A stretch of DNA of 64,000 nucleotides from Micromonospora echinospora (GCF_014203425.1 NZ_JACHJC010000001.1:1-64000); one strand, 5' to 3'; counted from the first letter of the stretch, positions 7,823 to 16,044 are shown. Program-made: numbers and translations. Notes: a model not told the origin generated them from the letters alone.

Positions 7823-7990
7823 TCAGCCGGCCGGGCGGATCTCCACGATGCTGATCCGGGTACGGGTGCTGTAGGTCAGCCTGCGGCGGTGGTCGTCGTC
7901 CTCCGGCCGCACCGCCACCTGGATACGGATCTGCCCGATCGACGGAGAAAGAATGGGATCGTCACCATCGGATGATCGGCGCGGAAAGAA
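7823..7990 (-). pseudogene. Possible C-terminal gene remnant
   Basis: An open frame of 55 sense codons ending in TGA at 7823 reads like the tail of a beta-rich protein (IGQIRIQVAVRPEDDDHRRR, then LTYSTRTRISIVEIRPAG). Only internal GTG codons could start it, and an in-frame TAA lies at 7991-7993. The DNA just upstream (about 7960-8110) is less GC-rich than its surroundings. It may be the leftover 3' end of a lost gene or a short unrecognised protein. I do not recognise the family. Confidence 0.25.
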
Positions 7991-8144
7991 TTAGTGAATC
8001 GTGCTCTCAGAATCATCGAGCCGCCGCGCCTAACTGCGTAAACGACTCTGCCGAGAGGCTCCGGAATCAGCCACCGGGGAACTGTGGACAATTACGCAAG
8101 TCATTCTCGTCAATTCCGGACACCCGCCGTTCATCCGCGCGCCC

Positions 8145-8150
8145 TAGGCT
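8145..8150 (+). promoter_or_regulatory. -10 element TAGGCT, leaderless start of the permease gene
   Basis: TAGGCT ends 7 nt before GTG 8158, and no Shine-Dalgarno precedes the GTG. This fits a leaderless transcript. It supports GTG 8158 over the upstream in-frame starts back to 7972. Confidence 0.5.
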
Positions 8151-8157
8151 GCCCGGT

Positions 8158-9399
8158 GTGGAACAGCTGGCACGGCGACTCGGCGTACCGGACGCGGTCG
8201 TCATCGGTCTCGGCTCGATGCTCGGCGCGGGCGTCTTCGTGGTCTTCGCCCCCGCCGCGGCGACGGCCGGCGGCGTCGGCCTGCTCGTGGCGCTGGCGGT
8301 GGCCGGCTTCATCGCCTACTGCAACGCCACCAGCTCGGCCCGGCTCGCCGCCCGCTACCCCGAGTCCGGCGGCACCTACGTGTACGGCCGGGAACGGCTG
8401 CACCCGTTCGCCGGTTTCCTGGCCGGCTGGGGCTTCGTGGTCGGCAAGACGGCGAGCTGCGCGGCCATGGCGCTGACCGTCGGGGCGTACCTGTGGCCGG
8501 GGCGGGCGCGGCTCGTCGCCGTCCTCGCGGTGGTGGCGGTGACGGTGGTGAACCTGCGCGGCATCGGTAAGACCGCCGCCGCCACCCGGGTCCTCGTCGC
8601 GGTGGTGCTGACGGTGCTCGCCGTGGTGGCGGTGACCGGCGCGCCGCAGGTCGCGGCCGACCGGCTCACCGCCCCCGCCGACCTCGGGGTGGGCGGCGTG
8701 CTGACCGCCGCCGGGCTGCTGTTCTTCGCGTTCGCCGGGTACGCGCGCATCGCCACGCTCGGCGAGGAGGTACGCGACCCGGAGCGCACCATCCCCCGGG
8801 CGGTGCCGCTGGCGCTCGGCGCGGTACTGGCGATCTACCTGACGCTGGCGGTGGTCGCGCTCGGCGTACTGGGCGCCGACCGGCTGGCGTCCACCGACGC
8901 GCCGCTCGTCGAGGTCGTGACCGCCGCCGGACACCCGGGGCTGGCCTGGCTGGTCCGGGCCGGTGCCGCGGTGGCGGTGACCGGGGTGCTGCTCTCCCTG
9001 CTCGCCGGCGTCGGCCGCACCTCGCTCGCGATGGCCCGCCGCCGGGATCTGCCGGGCGCGCTGGCAGCAGTGCACCCGCGCCACCGGGTGCCGCACCGCG
9101 CCGAGCTGGCCGTGGCCGCCGTGGTGGTCGCCGTCGTCGCGGTGGGCGACGTCCGGGGCGCGATCGGCTTCTCCAGTTGCACGGTGCTGGTCTACTACGC
9201 GATCACCAACGCGGCGGCGCTGACGCTCGGCCCGGACCCGGCCCGGCGCGTCCCGGCACGGCTGCTCGCCGCACTGGGGCTGGTCGGCTGCCTGGTGCTG
9301 GCGGTCAACCTGCCCCTGCCGAGCGTGCTCGCCGGGTTCGGTGTGCTCGCCCTCGGCGCGCTCGGGTACGCGATCCGCCGCCGTCTGCGACCTGCCTGA
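8158..9399 (+). CDS. APC-superfamily amino acid permease
   Basis: A 413-aa polytopic protein with about 11-12 hydrophobic helices. The first half has the APC signature: VVIGLGSMLGAGVFVVF (helix 1, the unwound glycine-rich substrate site) and the PESGGTYVYGRERLHP stretch, followed by GFLAGWGFVVGK. Helix 6 region reads LLFFAFAGYARIATLGEEVRDPERTIPRA, the conserved mid-protein motif. It most likely imports an amino acid or amine with H+ or by exchange; the substrate is unknown. The start is GTG 8158, preceded by TAGGCT. It is convergent with the channel gene after 9 bp. No nearby catabolic gene hints at the substrate. Confidence 0.9.
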   Translation: MEQLARRLGVPDAVVIGLGSMLGAGVFVVFAPAAATAGGVGLLVALAVAGFIAYCNATSSARLAARYPESGGTYVYGRERLHPFAGFLAGWGFVVGKTASCAAMALTVGAYLWPGRARLVAVLAVVAVTVVNLRGIGKTAAATRVLVAVVLTVLAVVAVTGAPQVAADRLTAPADLGVGGVLTAAGLLFFAFAGYARIATLGEEVRDPERTIPRAVPLALGAVLAIYLTLAVVALGVLGADRLASTDAPLVEVVTAAGHPGLAWLVRAGAAVAVTGVLLSLLAGVGRTSLAMARRRDLPGALAAVHPRHRVPHRAELAVAAVVVAVVAVGDVRGAIGFSSCTVLVYYAITNAAALTLGPDPARRVPARLLAALGLVGCLVLAVNLPLPSVLAGFGVLALGALGYAIRRRLRPA

Positions 9400-9408
9400 C
9401 GCGGCCGG

Positions 9409-11193
9409 TCACTCCTCCGGGCGCCGCGCGGCGGGTGGACCGGCGGGCGCCGGTGGCGGCGCGGGCGTGGTCTCCCGGAGCAGCGCGGTCAGCCCGGCCC
9501 GCCGGGCCACCACTGTCAACCGGTCACCGGCCTGGATCACCATGCGCGGATCGGCCGTCCAGTCGGCCTTCTGGTTCGGCCGGGTGTAGGCGAGCAGGCG
9601 TACCTCGCCGGGCCGGGCCACCGCGCTCAGCGGACGCCCGTCCAGCGGCGAACCCGCCACCACCGGCACCTCGGTGACCAGCAGCGCGTGCCGGTCGACC
9701 GGGATGGTGGCGACGACCGCGCGGTCCAGCAGGGCCGCCGCGAACGACGGCGCGGCCAGATAGGACACGCTGCGCGAGATGCCGATGCCGAACGCCTGCT
9801 GGATCCGCTCGGCGAAGTCGCCGTCGAACAACCGCAGCACCACCCGCAGGTCCGGGTCCAGCGACCGGGCGATCAGCGCGGCACGCAGGTTCGTCCCGTC
9901 GTCGGTGGAGACCACCACCAGCGCCTGGCAGGTGTCGACCGAGGCGGACCGAAGCGTCTCCTCCCGGCCGGCGTCGCCGACGATCAGCGGCACCCCCAGC
10001 CGGTGCGCCAGCGCGGCGCCCCGCGCGTCGGCGTTCCTGTCGATCGCCACCACCTCGACGCCGAAGTCGTGCAGCTGAGCCATCACCCGGGTACCGATGT
10101 TGCCCAGCCCGACCAGCACCACGTGCCCGGAACGGTCCGGCTGGACCCGCCCGGCGTGCAGGGCCAGCCGGGCGTTGACGACGCCGTCGACCACGGCGGC
10201 CGTGATCAGCGGGATCAGCGCCAGCCCGGCCAGGTTGAGCACCACCTGCATGACCTGGGCGGCGACCGGCTTGTTGACGTCCGGGTCCTGGCCGGTGAGC
10301 GTGGTGACCAGCGTCAGGTAGACCGCCTCGCTCCAACTGACGTCGGTGGCCCGGGCGTTGAGCCAGCCCAGCACCGCGATCACCCCGAGCAGCACCAGCA
10401 CCGCGATACCGATCTTGCGGGTGGCGAAGTGGCGGACCGCGCGCAGCAGCACTGCCCCCGGCTGCCGTAGCCGCCGCGCCCGTACCAGCCGCCGCGCGGC
10501 CACCTCGGTGCCCGCCGGCCGCCCGGTCGCCTCGGCCAGCACCACGTCGGCCGCCGCCTCGTCGGCGGGCAGCACCCGCACCAGGTCCGGGTCGGTGGTG
10601 ACGGCCAGGCCGCAGACCACGTCCTGCGGGCGTACGTCGTCGCGGCGCGCCACGTACAGTGTGCGCCCGGCGTGCCGGAAGTGGGTGGGCGCCACCTCGC
10701 CCAGCGCGGCGGCGACGAAGGCGGGCGCGGCCATCGAGGCGTCGGAGAGCACCGCCGAGTCGGGGAAGAGCTGCCGCAGCCCGTCGGCCAGGTTCGTGTT
10801 GAACATGCGCACCACCAGGCGCAGCCGGGACTCGACCTCCTGGGCGCAGAGCGCGGCGTGCATGTTGCCCACGTCGTCCTGGTTCAGCAGCGCCAGCCCG
10901 GCCGCGCCGGCCAGCCCGGCCCGGCGGAACGCCGCCTCGTCGAGCCGTTCGGCGGTGACGACCCGTACCCCCGGCACGTCCCGCCCGTCCGGGCCCTCGG
11001 ACCGGCGGCGGGCCGGCACCACGAGCGTGACCCGCACCCGCCCTTCGGCGCTGTCGGTGGCGAGCAGCGACCGGACCACCCAGTAGGCGAGCGGATCGGA
11101 CCCGCAGACCACGAAGTGAGGGCGTTCGTCACCGTTCATCCGAAGCCGCCAGCCGGTCGCGCGGCGCGCGCGGTCACGCAGTGGCTCGGCCAT
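9409..11193 (-). CDS. CASTOR/Pollux-like ion channel with RCK (TrkA-N) domains
   Basis: A 594-aa membrane protein. An N-terminal Rossmann fold starts at HFVVCGSD (26-33) and is the first NAD-binding RCK-like domain. Two transmembrane helices (about 272-292 and 322-345) flank a pore loop around TLTGQDPDVNKP; the K+ filter TVGYG is absent, as in the CASTOR/Pollux family. A second RCK domain follows, with HVVLVGLGNIGTRVMAQL, and then a TrkA-C-like tail ending in Pro/Ala-rich sequence. Such channels conduct K+ or Ca2+ and are gated by cytosolic ligands. ATG 11193 is 6 nt after TACGAT, suggesting a leaderless message; an alternative internal start is the Met before NGDERPHF. Confidence 0.85.
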   Translation of the reverse strand: MAEPLRDRARRATGWRLRMNGDERPHFVVCGSDPLAYWVVRSLLATDSAEGRVRVTLVVPARRRSEGPDGRDVPGVRVVTAERLDEAAFRRAGLAGAAGLALLNQDDVGNMHAALCAQEVESRLRLVVRMFNTNLADGLRQLFPDSAVLSDASMAAPAFVAAALGEVAPTHFRHAGRTLYVARRDDVRPQDVVCGLAVTTDPDLVRVLPADEAAADVVLAEATGRPAGTEVAARRLVRARRLRQPGAVLLRAVRHFATRKIGIAVLVLLGVIAVLGWLNARATDVSWSEAVYLTLVTTLTGQDPDVNKPVAAQVMQVVLNLAGLALIPLITAAVVDGVVNARLALHAGRVQPDRSGHVVLVGLGNIGTRVMAQLHDFGVEVVAIDRNADARGAALAHRLGVPLIVGDAGREETLRSASVDTCQALVVVSTDDGTNLRAALIARSLDPDLRVVLRLFDGDFAERIQQAFGIGISRSVSYLAAPSFAAALLDRAVVATIPVDRHALLVTEVPVVAGSPLDGRPLSAVARPGEVRLLAYTRPNQKADWTADPRMVIQAGDRLTVVARRAGLTALLRETTPAPPPAPAGPPAARRPEE

Positions 11194-11199
11194 GTCCGG

Positions 11200-11205
11200 A
11201 TCGTA
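11200..11205 (-). promoter_or_regulatory. -10 element TACGAT, leaderless start of the channel gene
   Basis: On the minus strand TACGAT ends 6 nt before ATG 11193, and no Shine-Dalgarno lies between. This is the spacing expected for transcription starting at the A of the start codon. Confidence 0.45.
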
Positions 11206-11280
11206 GTCAGCCGCTCGCGATGTGCGCAGCCCCGGCGATCATGAACGCATGGCGGGGCCGGGTACGGGTAGAGCACCGGC

Positions 11281-11760
11281 ATGCAGACGTTCCTGCCGTA
11301 TCCGGACTTCCTGGCCAGCGCCCGGACGCTGGACCAGAAGCGGCTGGGCAAGCAGCGCGTCGAGGCGATCCAGGTGCTGCGCGGCCTGACCCGGCCGGAC
11401 TACGGCTGGCGCAACCATCCCGCGGTGAAGATGTGGGCCGGGTACGAGGAGGCGCTGACCCGGTACGGGCTGGACATGTGCGCGGTGTGGTGCGAGCCGG
11501 GCCGGGCCGACACCTGCGCCGGCACGCTCGCCACCGACCTCGCCGCCGCCTGCGGGATCGCGGTGATCCGCACCCAGGACGAGCTGGCCGCTGCCGGTGA
11601 GCTGCCACCCTGGCTGGGCCTCGACGACCTGCACCGCAGCCACCGGTCGTCGCTGCTGCGCAAGGACCCCGTCCACTATGCACAGTTGTTCACCGACGTC
11701 TCCCCCGACCTGGAGTACGTCTGGCCCCCTTCCGACCGCCCCCGCCGCTGCCTGGGGTGA
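11281..11760 (+). CDS. Pyrimidine-dimer glycosylase-like protein (Pyr_excise / MSMEG_6728 family)
   Basis: A 159-aa protein beginning MQTFLPYPDFLASARTLD. I recognise this as the actinobacterial MSMEG_6728 family, related to the T4 endonuclease V fold (pyrimidine-dimer excision). RLGKQRVEAIQVLRGL and WRNHPAVKMWAGYEEAL are the conserved core; HPAVKMW is the family hallmark. The C-terminus HRSSLLRKDPVHYAQLF is the second conserved block. A role in DNA repair is inferred from the family name only; activity has not, as far as I know, been shown for this subgroup. The 3' end runs straight into the GTTAA repeat array. Confidence 0.85.
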   Translation: MQTFLPYPDFLASARTLDQKRLGKQRVEAIQVLRGLTRPDYGWRNHPAVKMWAGYEEALTRYGLDMCAVWCEPGRADTCAGTLATDLAAACGIAVIRTQDELAAAGELPPWLGLDDLHRSHRSSLLRKDPVHYAQLFTDVSPDLEYVWPPSDRPRRCLG

Positions 11761-11915
11761 AAGGAAGGGCCCCTTGTTAACGCCTCCGGTAGAGGAAGGG
11801 CCCCTTGTTAACACCTCCCCCCACGCCCCCGGGCGGCGCAAGCAGCGCGCGGACCGCCCGGCGTTAAGAAGGGCCCCCGCACATCCGTATGCGTTAAAAA
11901 GGGCCCCTTCCTTTC
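11761..11915. repeat. GTTAA/AAGGGGCCCTT repeat array, four units in two orientations
   Basis: Two units at 11761-11780 and 11792-11812 read aagggccccttgttaa. Two opposite-facing units start at 11863 and 11893 and read gttaagaagggccccc and gttaaaaagggccccttcct. Together they form a large inverted structure between the glycosylase-like gene and the FAD-enzyme gene. The units nearest the upstream stop could act as a terminator hairpin (GGGCCC core), but no T-run follows. Confidence 0.85.
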
Positions 11916-11957
11916 ACCTCGGGCAGACTGGGGGGACCGCCGACTGGAGGAAGCCCC

Positions 11958-13502
11958 GTGGGTCTGTCGCAAGTGGTAGGTCGCCTGATCGGCGTACGCG
12001 AGCACGTGGTGGACCCGGGCGGCGGGGGCGCCCCCCGCGTGCCGCGACCGGTGCCGGCGCTGGTGGTCGGCGGCGGCATCGCCGGCATGTCGGCGGCGGT
12101 GGTGCTGGCCGAGCGCGGGGTGGCGGTGACAGTGCTGGAGGCCGCACCGCACCTCGGCGGCCGGCTCGGCGCCTGGCCGGAGGAGCTGCCCGACGGCGCC
12201 CAGCGCAACGAGCACGGCTTCCACGCGTTCTTCCGGCAGTACTGGAACTGGCGGTCGATCCTGCGCCGCGTCGATCCGGCGCTGGGCTTCCTCAAGCCGA
12301 TCCCGGGCTACCCGATCCTGTCGGAGCAGTGGCCGACCGAGGAGTTCGGCAAGCTGCCCCCGGCGCCGCCCGCGAACCTGCTGGCGCTGCTGCTGCACAG
12401 TCCCAGCCTGCGCCTGGCGGACCTGCGCGCGATGGACCGGGACGCCGCGTTGCCGCTGCTCACCTACGACCCGGTACGCACCTACGAGGAGTTCGACGAG
12501 CGCACAGCGGACGAGCTGCTCACCTCGCTGCGGCTGCCGGACCGGGCGCGGGCAATGCTCTTCGAGGTCTTCTCGCACTCGTTCTTCAACCACGAGGCGG
12601 AGATGTCGGCCGCCGAGATGATCGCCCAGTTCCACTTCTATCTGCTCGGAAACCCGGAAGGGCTGGCGTTCGACTGCCCGGACCGGGACTACGCGACGGC
12701 GATCTGGGAGCCGCTGACCCGCCACGTGGAGAAGCACGGCGGCCGGGTGCTGACCGGTGCTCCGGCCACCCGGCTGGACCGTACCCCGGCCGGCTGGCGC
12801 GTCACCGGCGCGGACGGCGACGTCTGGGAGGCGCCGCACGTGGTCCTCGCGGTGGATCCGCCGGCGCTCGCCGCGCTGGTCGCCGCCTCACCCGGCCTGG
12901 TCGCGGCGGCGCCCGAGCTGGTGGCGCGGATGCCCGCGTTCGGCACGCCCGGGCCGCCGTACGCGGTGGCGCGATACTGGATGGACGGGGACGTCCGCCC
13001 GGACCGGGCGGTGTTCAGTGGCGTCTCCCGGCAGCCCACGCTGGACTCGGTGACGCTCTACCACCGGCTGGAGGACGAGCCCCGCCGTTGGGCCGAGCGG
13101 ACCGGTGGCTCGGTGGTGGAGCTGCACGCGTACGCCTGCGAGCCGGACGTGCCGGCCGACGAGCTGGCCGCGCGGATGCTGCGGGAGTTGACCGCGCTCT
13201 GGCCGGAGGTGGCCGATCTGCGGGTACGCGAGCTGCGCGCCCGGGTCGAGGCGCAGGCCCCGGCGTTCACGCCCGGCAGCCACGCCGGTCGTCCGGGGGT
13301 GGAGACCGACGCGGCGGGCCTCTATCTGGCCGGGGACGGCATCCGCACGGAGTTCCCGAGCGCGCTGATGGAGCGTTCGGCGGCCACCGGGATCATCGCC
13401 GCCAATCACATCCTGCGGGCCGAGGGGGCGGCGGCCGAGCCGGTCCGCTCGATCCGTCCGCGCGGCCTGCTGGCCGGCAAGGCCGGCCCGAAACGGTCAT
13501 AG
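11958..13502 (+). CDS. FAD-dependent oxidoreductase, CrtU/isorenieratene-synthase-like
   Basis: A 514-aa flavoprotein. After about 34 variable residues comes the dinucleotide motif ALVVGGGIAGMSAAVVLAER (about 36-55), then EAAPHLGGRLGAW, the GG-R-G motif of phytoene-desaturase-like amine oxidases. NEHGFHAFFRQYWNWRSILR (about 76-95) is the stretch shared with CrtU, the beta-carotene desaturase/methylase. The C-terminal FAD motif is GLYLAGDGIRTEFPSALMERS. CrtU itself converts beta-carotene to isorenieratene. No other carotenoid gene is in the window, so the substrate is open. Start GTG 11958 follows GGAGGAAGC. Confidence 0.8.
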   Translation: MGLSQVVGRLIGVREHVVDPGGGGAPRVPRPVPALVVGGGIAGMSAAVVLAERGVAVTVLEAAPHLGGRLGAWPEELPDGAQRNEHGFHAFFRQYWNWRSILRRVDPALGFLKPIPGYPILSEQWPTEEFGKLPPAPPANLLALLLHSPSLRLADLRAMDRDAALPLLTYDPVRTYEEFDERTADELLTSLRLPDRARAMLFEVFSHSFFNHEAEMSAAEMIAQFHFYLLGNPEGLAFDCPDRDYATAIWEPLTRHVEKHGGRVLTGAPATRLDRTPAGWRVTGADGDVWEAPHVVLAVDPPALAALVAASPGLVAAAPELVARMPAFGTPGPPYAVARYWMDGDVRPDRAVFSGVSRQPTLDSVTLYHRLEDEPRRWAERTGGSVVELHAYACEPDVPADELAARMLRELTALWPEVADLRVRELRARVEAQAPAFTPGSHAGRPGVETDAAGLYLAGDGIRTEFPSALMERSAATGIIAANHILRAEGAAAEPVRSIRPRGLLAGKAGPKRS

Positions 13503-13519
13503 ACGGATAAAAACGGCTC

Positions 13520-13525
13520 TACGCT
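13520..13525 (+). promoter_or_regulatory. Possible -10 element TACGCT for the 378-aa hypothetical gene
   Basis: TACGCT sits 31 nt before GTG 13557, leaving a short leader that contains the GGGAGGT Shine-Dalgarno. A weak A-rich stretch (gataaaaac) precedes it. No convincing -35. Confidence 0.35.
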
Positions 13526-13556
13526 CGACTGATCCGGTGACACGGGAGGTCGGGCG

Positions 13557-14693
13557 GTGAGCACCGCGACGAGGGAGCGGCGCAACGAGGAGCACGGGAC
13601 ACCACGGGACGAACGGACCGTGGTGGTCACCGCGCTGCGACTCGGCTGGTCGATGGCGGACGCCTACCACCACGCGCAGAACGCCGACCTCACCGACGAC
13701 GGGAACCGGCCGGTGGCCGCGCCGCCGAAACTGTCGAACCTGACCGAGCTGGCCGGGTGGCACCGGCTCGGAATGTACCTCGACGGCGTGGACGTGGCGC
13801 TGGCCCAGATCGCGCCGCTCACCCCGGCCGGTCGTACCGCGCCGTCCACCGCCGCCGCCCGCCGCGCCACCGGCCCCGACCGGGAACCGCTGCTGCGCGC
13901 GCTCGACGACCTCAACATCGACGTGCTGCGCTGGACGATGGCGACGAACCACCGGGTGGGCGTGGCGTACCGGCTGGGGCGCTCACTCGCCGACACCGTG
14001 CGGCGTGGCGACGCCGAACGGCTTCCCGGCCGGTTCGGTGGCCGGCACCTCCAGATCAGCAGGTGGCTCGACGAGCTGGCGAGCGTGCTGCCGCCGTACT
14101 CGGCCGCTGTGGTGCGCCGCTCACTGGCGGCGTGGGCCACAGCGGTCGGTCGCGCCACGGTGGGCGACCCGGGCGAGGCCGGTCTCGCCGACCTCGCCCG
14201 CGAGCTGCGCAACCAGGGCGACCTGTGGCAGGACGTGCTCACCGGCGGCCTGCACCCGCGTGACCTGCTGGACGAGGAGAACTGGGCGGTGATCGCCCGC
14301 AACGTCGTCATCCGGGACCGGAAGCTGGTGGCGCAGGCGGCACGGGGGATCTTCTGGCCGGTGCTGGCGCCACTGCTGGTGGTGCTGCTGGCGGTGGTGG
14401 GCGTCAGCGCCGCCGCAGCGGCCGGCTCCCCCACCACCCGGGCGGCGGTGGCGCTCGTCGGCCTCGGCGCCGGGCTCACAGCGATCTGGCGGTCGATCTC
14501 CACGCCGACGCTGTCGGTGGCCGCCGAGGTGAACCGCCCGCTGCTGGACAGCGAGCTGGTGGTGCAGATGACCGCCCGGATCGACCGGCCGCTCGCCGCG
14601 GCCCGAAGCGCCGGACGGGCCGGACGGCAGCGGAGACCCGTCGACGACGGATCGAAATACGTTGCCCACGATTCCCGAATCGATCTACCGTGA
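13557..14693 (+). CDS. Hypothetical membrane-anchored protein (378 aa)
   Basis: I do not recognise this protein. It starts at GTG 13557 with GGGAGGT about 6 nt upstream. Residues 1-265 are soluble, helical and Arg/Ala/Asp-rich, with conserved-looking segments LRLGWSMADAYHHAQ and RLGMYLDGVDVALAQIAPL. Two hydrophobic helices (about 266-290 and 299-312) lie near the C-terminus, followed by about 65 residues. The layout suggests a large cytoplasmic domain tethered by a hairpin of helices. It is followed at once by the 29-codon ORF and terminator; whether these are co-transcribed is unknown. Confidence 0.75.
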   Translation: MSTATRERRNEEHGTPRDERTVVVTALRLGWSMADAYHHAQNADLTDDGNRPVAAPPKLSNLTELAGWHRLGMYLDGVDVALAQIAPLTPAGRTAPSTAAARRATGPDREPLLRALDDLNIDVLRWTMATNHRVGVAYRLGRSLADTVRRGDAERLPGRFGGRHLQISRWLDELASVLPPYSAAVVRRSLAAWATAVGRATVGDPGEAGLADLARELRNQGDLWQDVLTGGLHPRDLLDEENWAVIARNVVIRDRKLVAQAARGIFWPVLAPLLVVLLAVVGVSAAAAAGSPTTRAAVALVGLGAGLTAIWRSISTPTLSVAAEVNRPLLDSELVVQMTARIDRPLAAARSAGRAGRQRRPVDDGSKYVAHDSRIDLP

Positions 14694-14728
14694 CCACGCA
14701 AGGTCAACCACCGCTACGGGAGCCGTCC

Positions 14729-14818
14729 ATGTCGCTGCGATCCGCCACCACGATGACGTCGTGGCTGCTCGGCGACGGCTGCCGGGAACACGGTCCCTGG
14801 CCCGGAGAGCACGACTGA
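14729..14818 (+). CDS. 29-aa small ORF / possible leader peptide upstream of HNH gene
   Basis: ATG 14729 has GGGAG about 6 nt upstream and opens a 29-codon frame beginning MSLRSATTMTSWLLGDG and ending CREHGPWPGEHD. Twenty-two bp after its stop is a perfect rho-independent terminator (14841-14872), and the HNH endonuclease starts 36 bp after that. A short translated ORF with a strong ribosome site directly before a terminator and a gene is the layout of transcription attenuation. It could equally be a stand-alone small protein whose transcript ends there. It has two Trp and one Cys; no run of one amino acid suggests the sensed signal. Confidence 0.45.
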   Translation: MSLRSATTMTSWLLGDGCREHGPWPGEHD

Positions 14819-14840
14819 CGCCTCGCGCGTCCCCGTCGTC

Positions 14841-14872
14841 GCCGCCCGGTCCCGTGGACCGGGCGGCTTTTT
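14841..14872 (+). terminator. Strong intrinsic terminator before the HNH gene
   Basis: A perfect 12-bp stem, gccgcccggtcc paired with ggaccgggcggc, has a 3-nt loop (cgt) and is followed directly by TTTTT. It is the best rho-independent terminator in the window. It lies upstream of, not after, the HNH gene. Confidence 0.88.
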
Positions 14873-14907
14873 CGTCGCCGTACCGCCGATCGTGAAGGGA
14901 GAGCCCG

Positions 14908-15348
14908 GTGGACGCCGTCCTCGTCATAAACGCCGACCTCGGCCCGCTGCACCGGGTCACCGTCAAGCACGCGATCCGGATGCTCTGCCGCCGGGTCGCC
15001 GAGATCCACGAGGCCGAGCCGGACCGGGTGATCGGCGTCTTCCCGCTGCCCCGGGTGGTGCGCCTCGTCCGGTACGTGGTGACGCGCTGGCGGTTCAGCG
15101 CCGGCCCGGCCTGGTCGCGGGCCGGGGTGCTGGCGCGCGACCGGCGGCGCTGCGCCTACTGCGACGGCGCGGCCAGCACGATCGACCACATCCTGCCCCG
15201 CTCGCGCGGTGGCCGGAACACCTGGGGGAACACCACCGCCGCCTGCTACGCGTGCAACCAGCGCAAGGGTGACCGGACCCCGGCCGAGGCGGGCATGCCG
15301 CTGCGGCGGGCGCCGGTGACGCCGAGCTGGGCCGCGCTGGCGCGGTGA
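14908..15348 (+). CDS. HNH endonuclease family protein
   Basis: A 146-aa protein with a C-terminal HNH nuclease domain. The zinc-binding pairs are C82-x2-C85 (CAYC) and C113-x2-C116 (CYAC). The catalytic DHILPRSRGG contains D93 and H94, and N108 and N119 supply the Asn positions. The N-terminal 70 residues (VLVINADLGPLHRVTVKHAIRM) match the widespread actinobacterial HNH proteins of unknown biological role. It is not linked to a methylase or phage genes, so it is not an evident restriction or homing enzyme. GTG 14908 has AGGGAG upstream. Transcription from further upstream would have to read through the terminator at 14841-14872. Confidence 0.9.
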   Translation: MDAVLVINADLGPLHRVTVKHAIRMLCRRVAEIHEAEPDRVIGVFPLPRVVRLVRYVVTRWRFSAGPAWSRAGVLARDRRRCAYCDGAASTIDHILPRSRGGRNTWGNTTAACYACNQRKGDRTPAEAGMPLRRAPVTPSWAALAR

Positions 15349-15420
15349 CGGACGGCCGGCGGGCACAGGGGGCGGTGCCGGGGTACTCCCCGGCGCCGCG
15401 CCCGCCGGTCCCACCATGCC

Positions 15421-16044
15421 CTAGGTGTCGAGGCGACGCGTCAGCCCGTCGAGCAGGAGGTCCAGCCCGCCGCCGAACTCGTCCTCCGGGCCGACCGCGC
15501 CGGCCTCGCGCGCGGTCTCGGCGAGCAGGGGGAACTCGTCGCGGGGCAGCGTCGCGATGACAGCCGTGCCGGGCCCGGCCAGCGCGCCGAGGTGTTCCAT
15601 CTGGATCGCGCCGACCACGTAGCCGAGCAGGGCGCGGAACGCGACCACCCGCCCGGTTCCGGTGAAGCCGGCCCGGGTCAGCACCGCGAGCACCGCCTCG
15701 CCCCAGCGCAGGATCGCCGGTGAGCGGTGCCGGTGTGCGGGCAGCAACGGAACGACTGCCGGATGGGTGCCGACCGCCCGGCGTACCCGGCCGGACAGCT
15801 CCCGGACGCCGTCCGGCCACGGGACGTCGAGCGGCGGGCGGGTGTCCACCCGGTCGAGGACCCGCTCGACGACGAGTGCCTCCAGTTCGTCGCGGTCGGC
15901 GACGTAACGGTAGAGGCCCATCGTGCTGGTGCCGAGCTGCGCGCCGACCGCGCGCATGGTGAGGCCGGCGAGGCCGTCCCGGTCGAGCACCGCGAGCGCC
16001 GCGTCGGCGATCTGGGCGTGGGTCAGGGAACGGGGACGGGGCAT
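15421..16044 (-). CDS. TetR/AcrR-family transcriptional regulator
   Basis: A 207-aa TetR protein. The N-terminal HTH reads LTHAQIADAALAVLDRDGLA, then VGAQLGTSTMGLYRYVADRDEL (about 7-53). The C-terminal ligand domain is of the TetR_C (tetracycline repressor-like) kind, with FRALLGYVVGAIQMEHL. ATG 16044 is used; the longer frame from 16239 would cover the operator and the neighbouring gene. It is divergent from the peroxiredoxin-like gene, and a 29-bp near-perfect palindrome lies between them, so it very likely represses itself and that gene. The inducer is unknown. Confidence 0.9.
   Translation of the reverse strand: MPRPRSLTHAQIADAALAVLDRDGLAGLTMRAVGAQLGTSTMGLYRYVADRDELEALVVERVLDRVDTRPPLDVPWPDGVRELSGRVRRAVGTHPAVVPLLPAHRHRSPAILRWGEAVLAVLTRAGFTGTGRVVAFRALLGYVVGAIQMEHLGALAGPGTAVIATLPRDEFPLLAETAREAGAVGPEDEFGGGLDLLLDGLTRRLDT

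Noticed and set aside
14908..15348. HNH gene as part of a restriction or homing system
   Set aside because: No methylase, specificity subunit, intron or phage gene is adjacent, and the N-terminal domain matches stand-alone actinobacterial HNH proteins.
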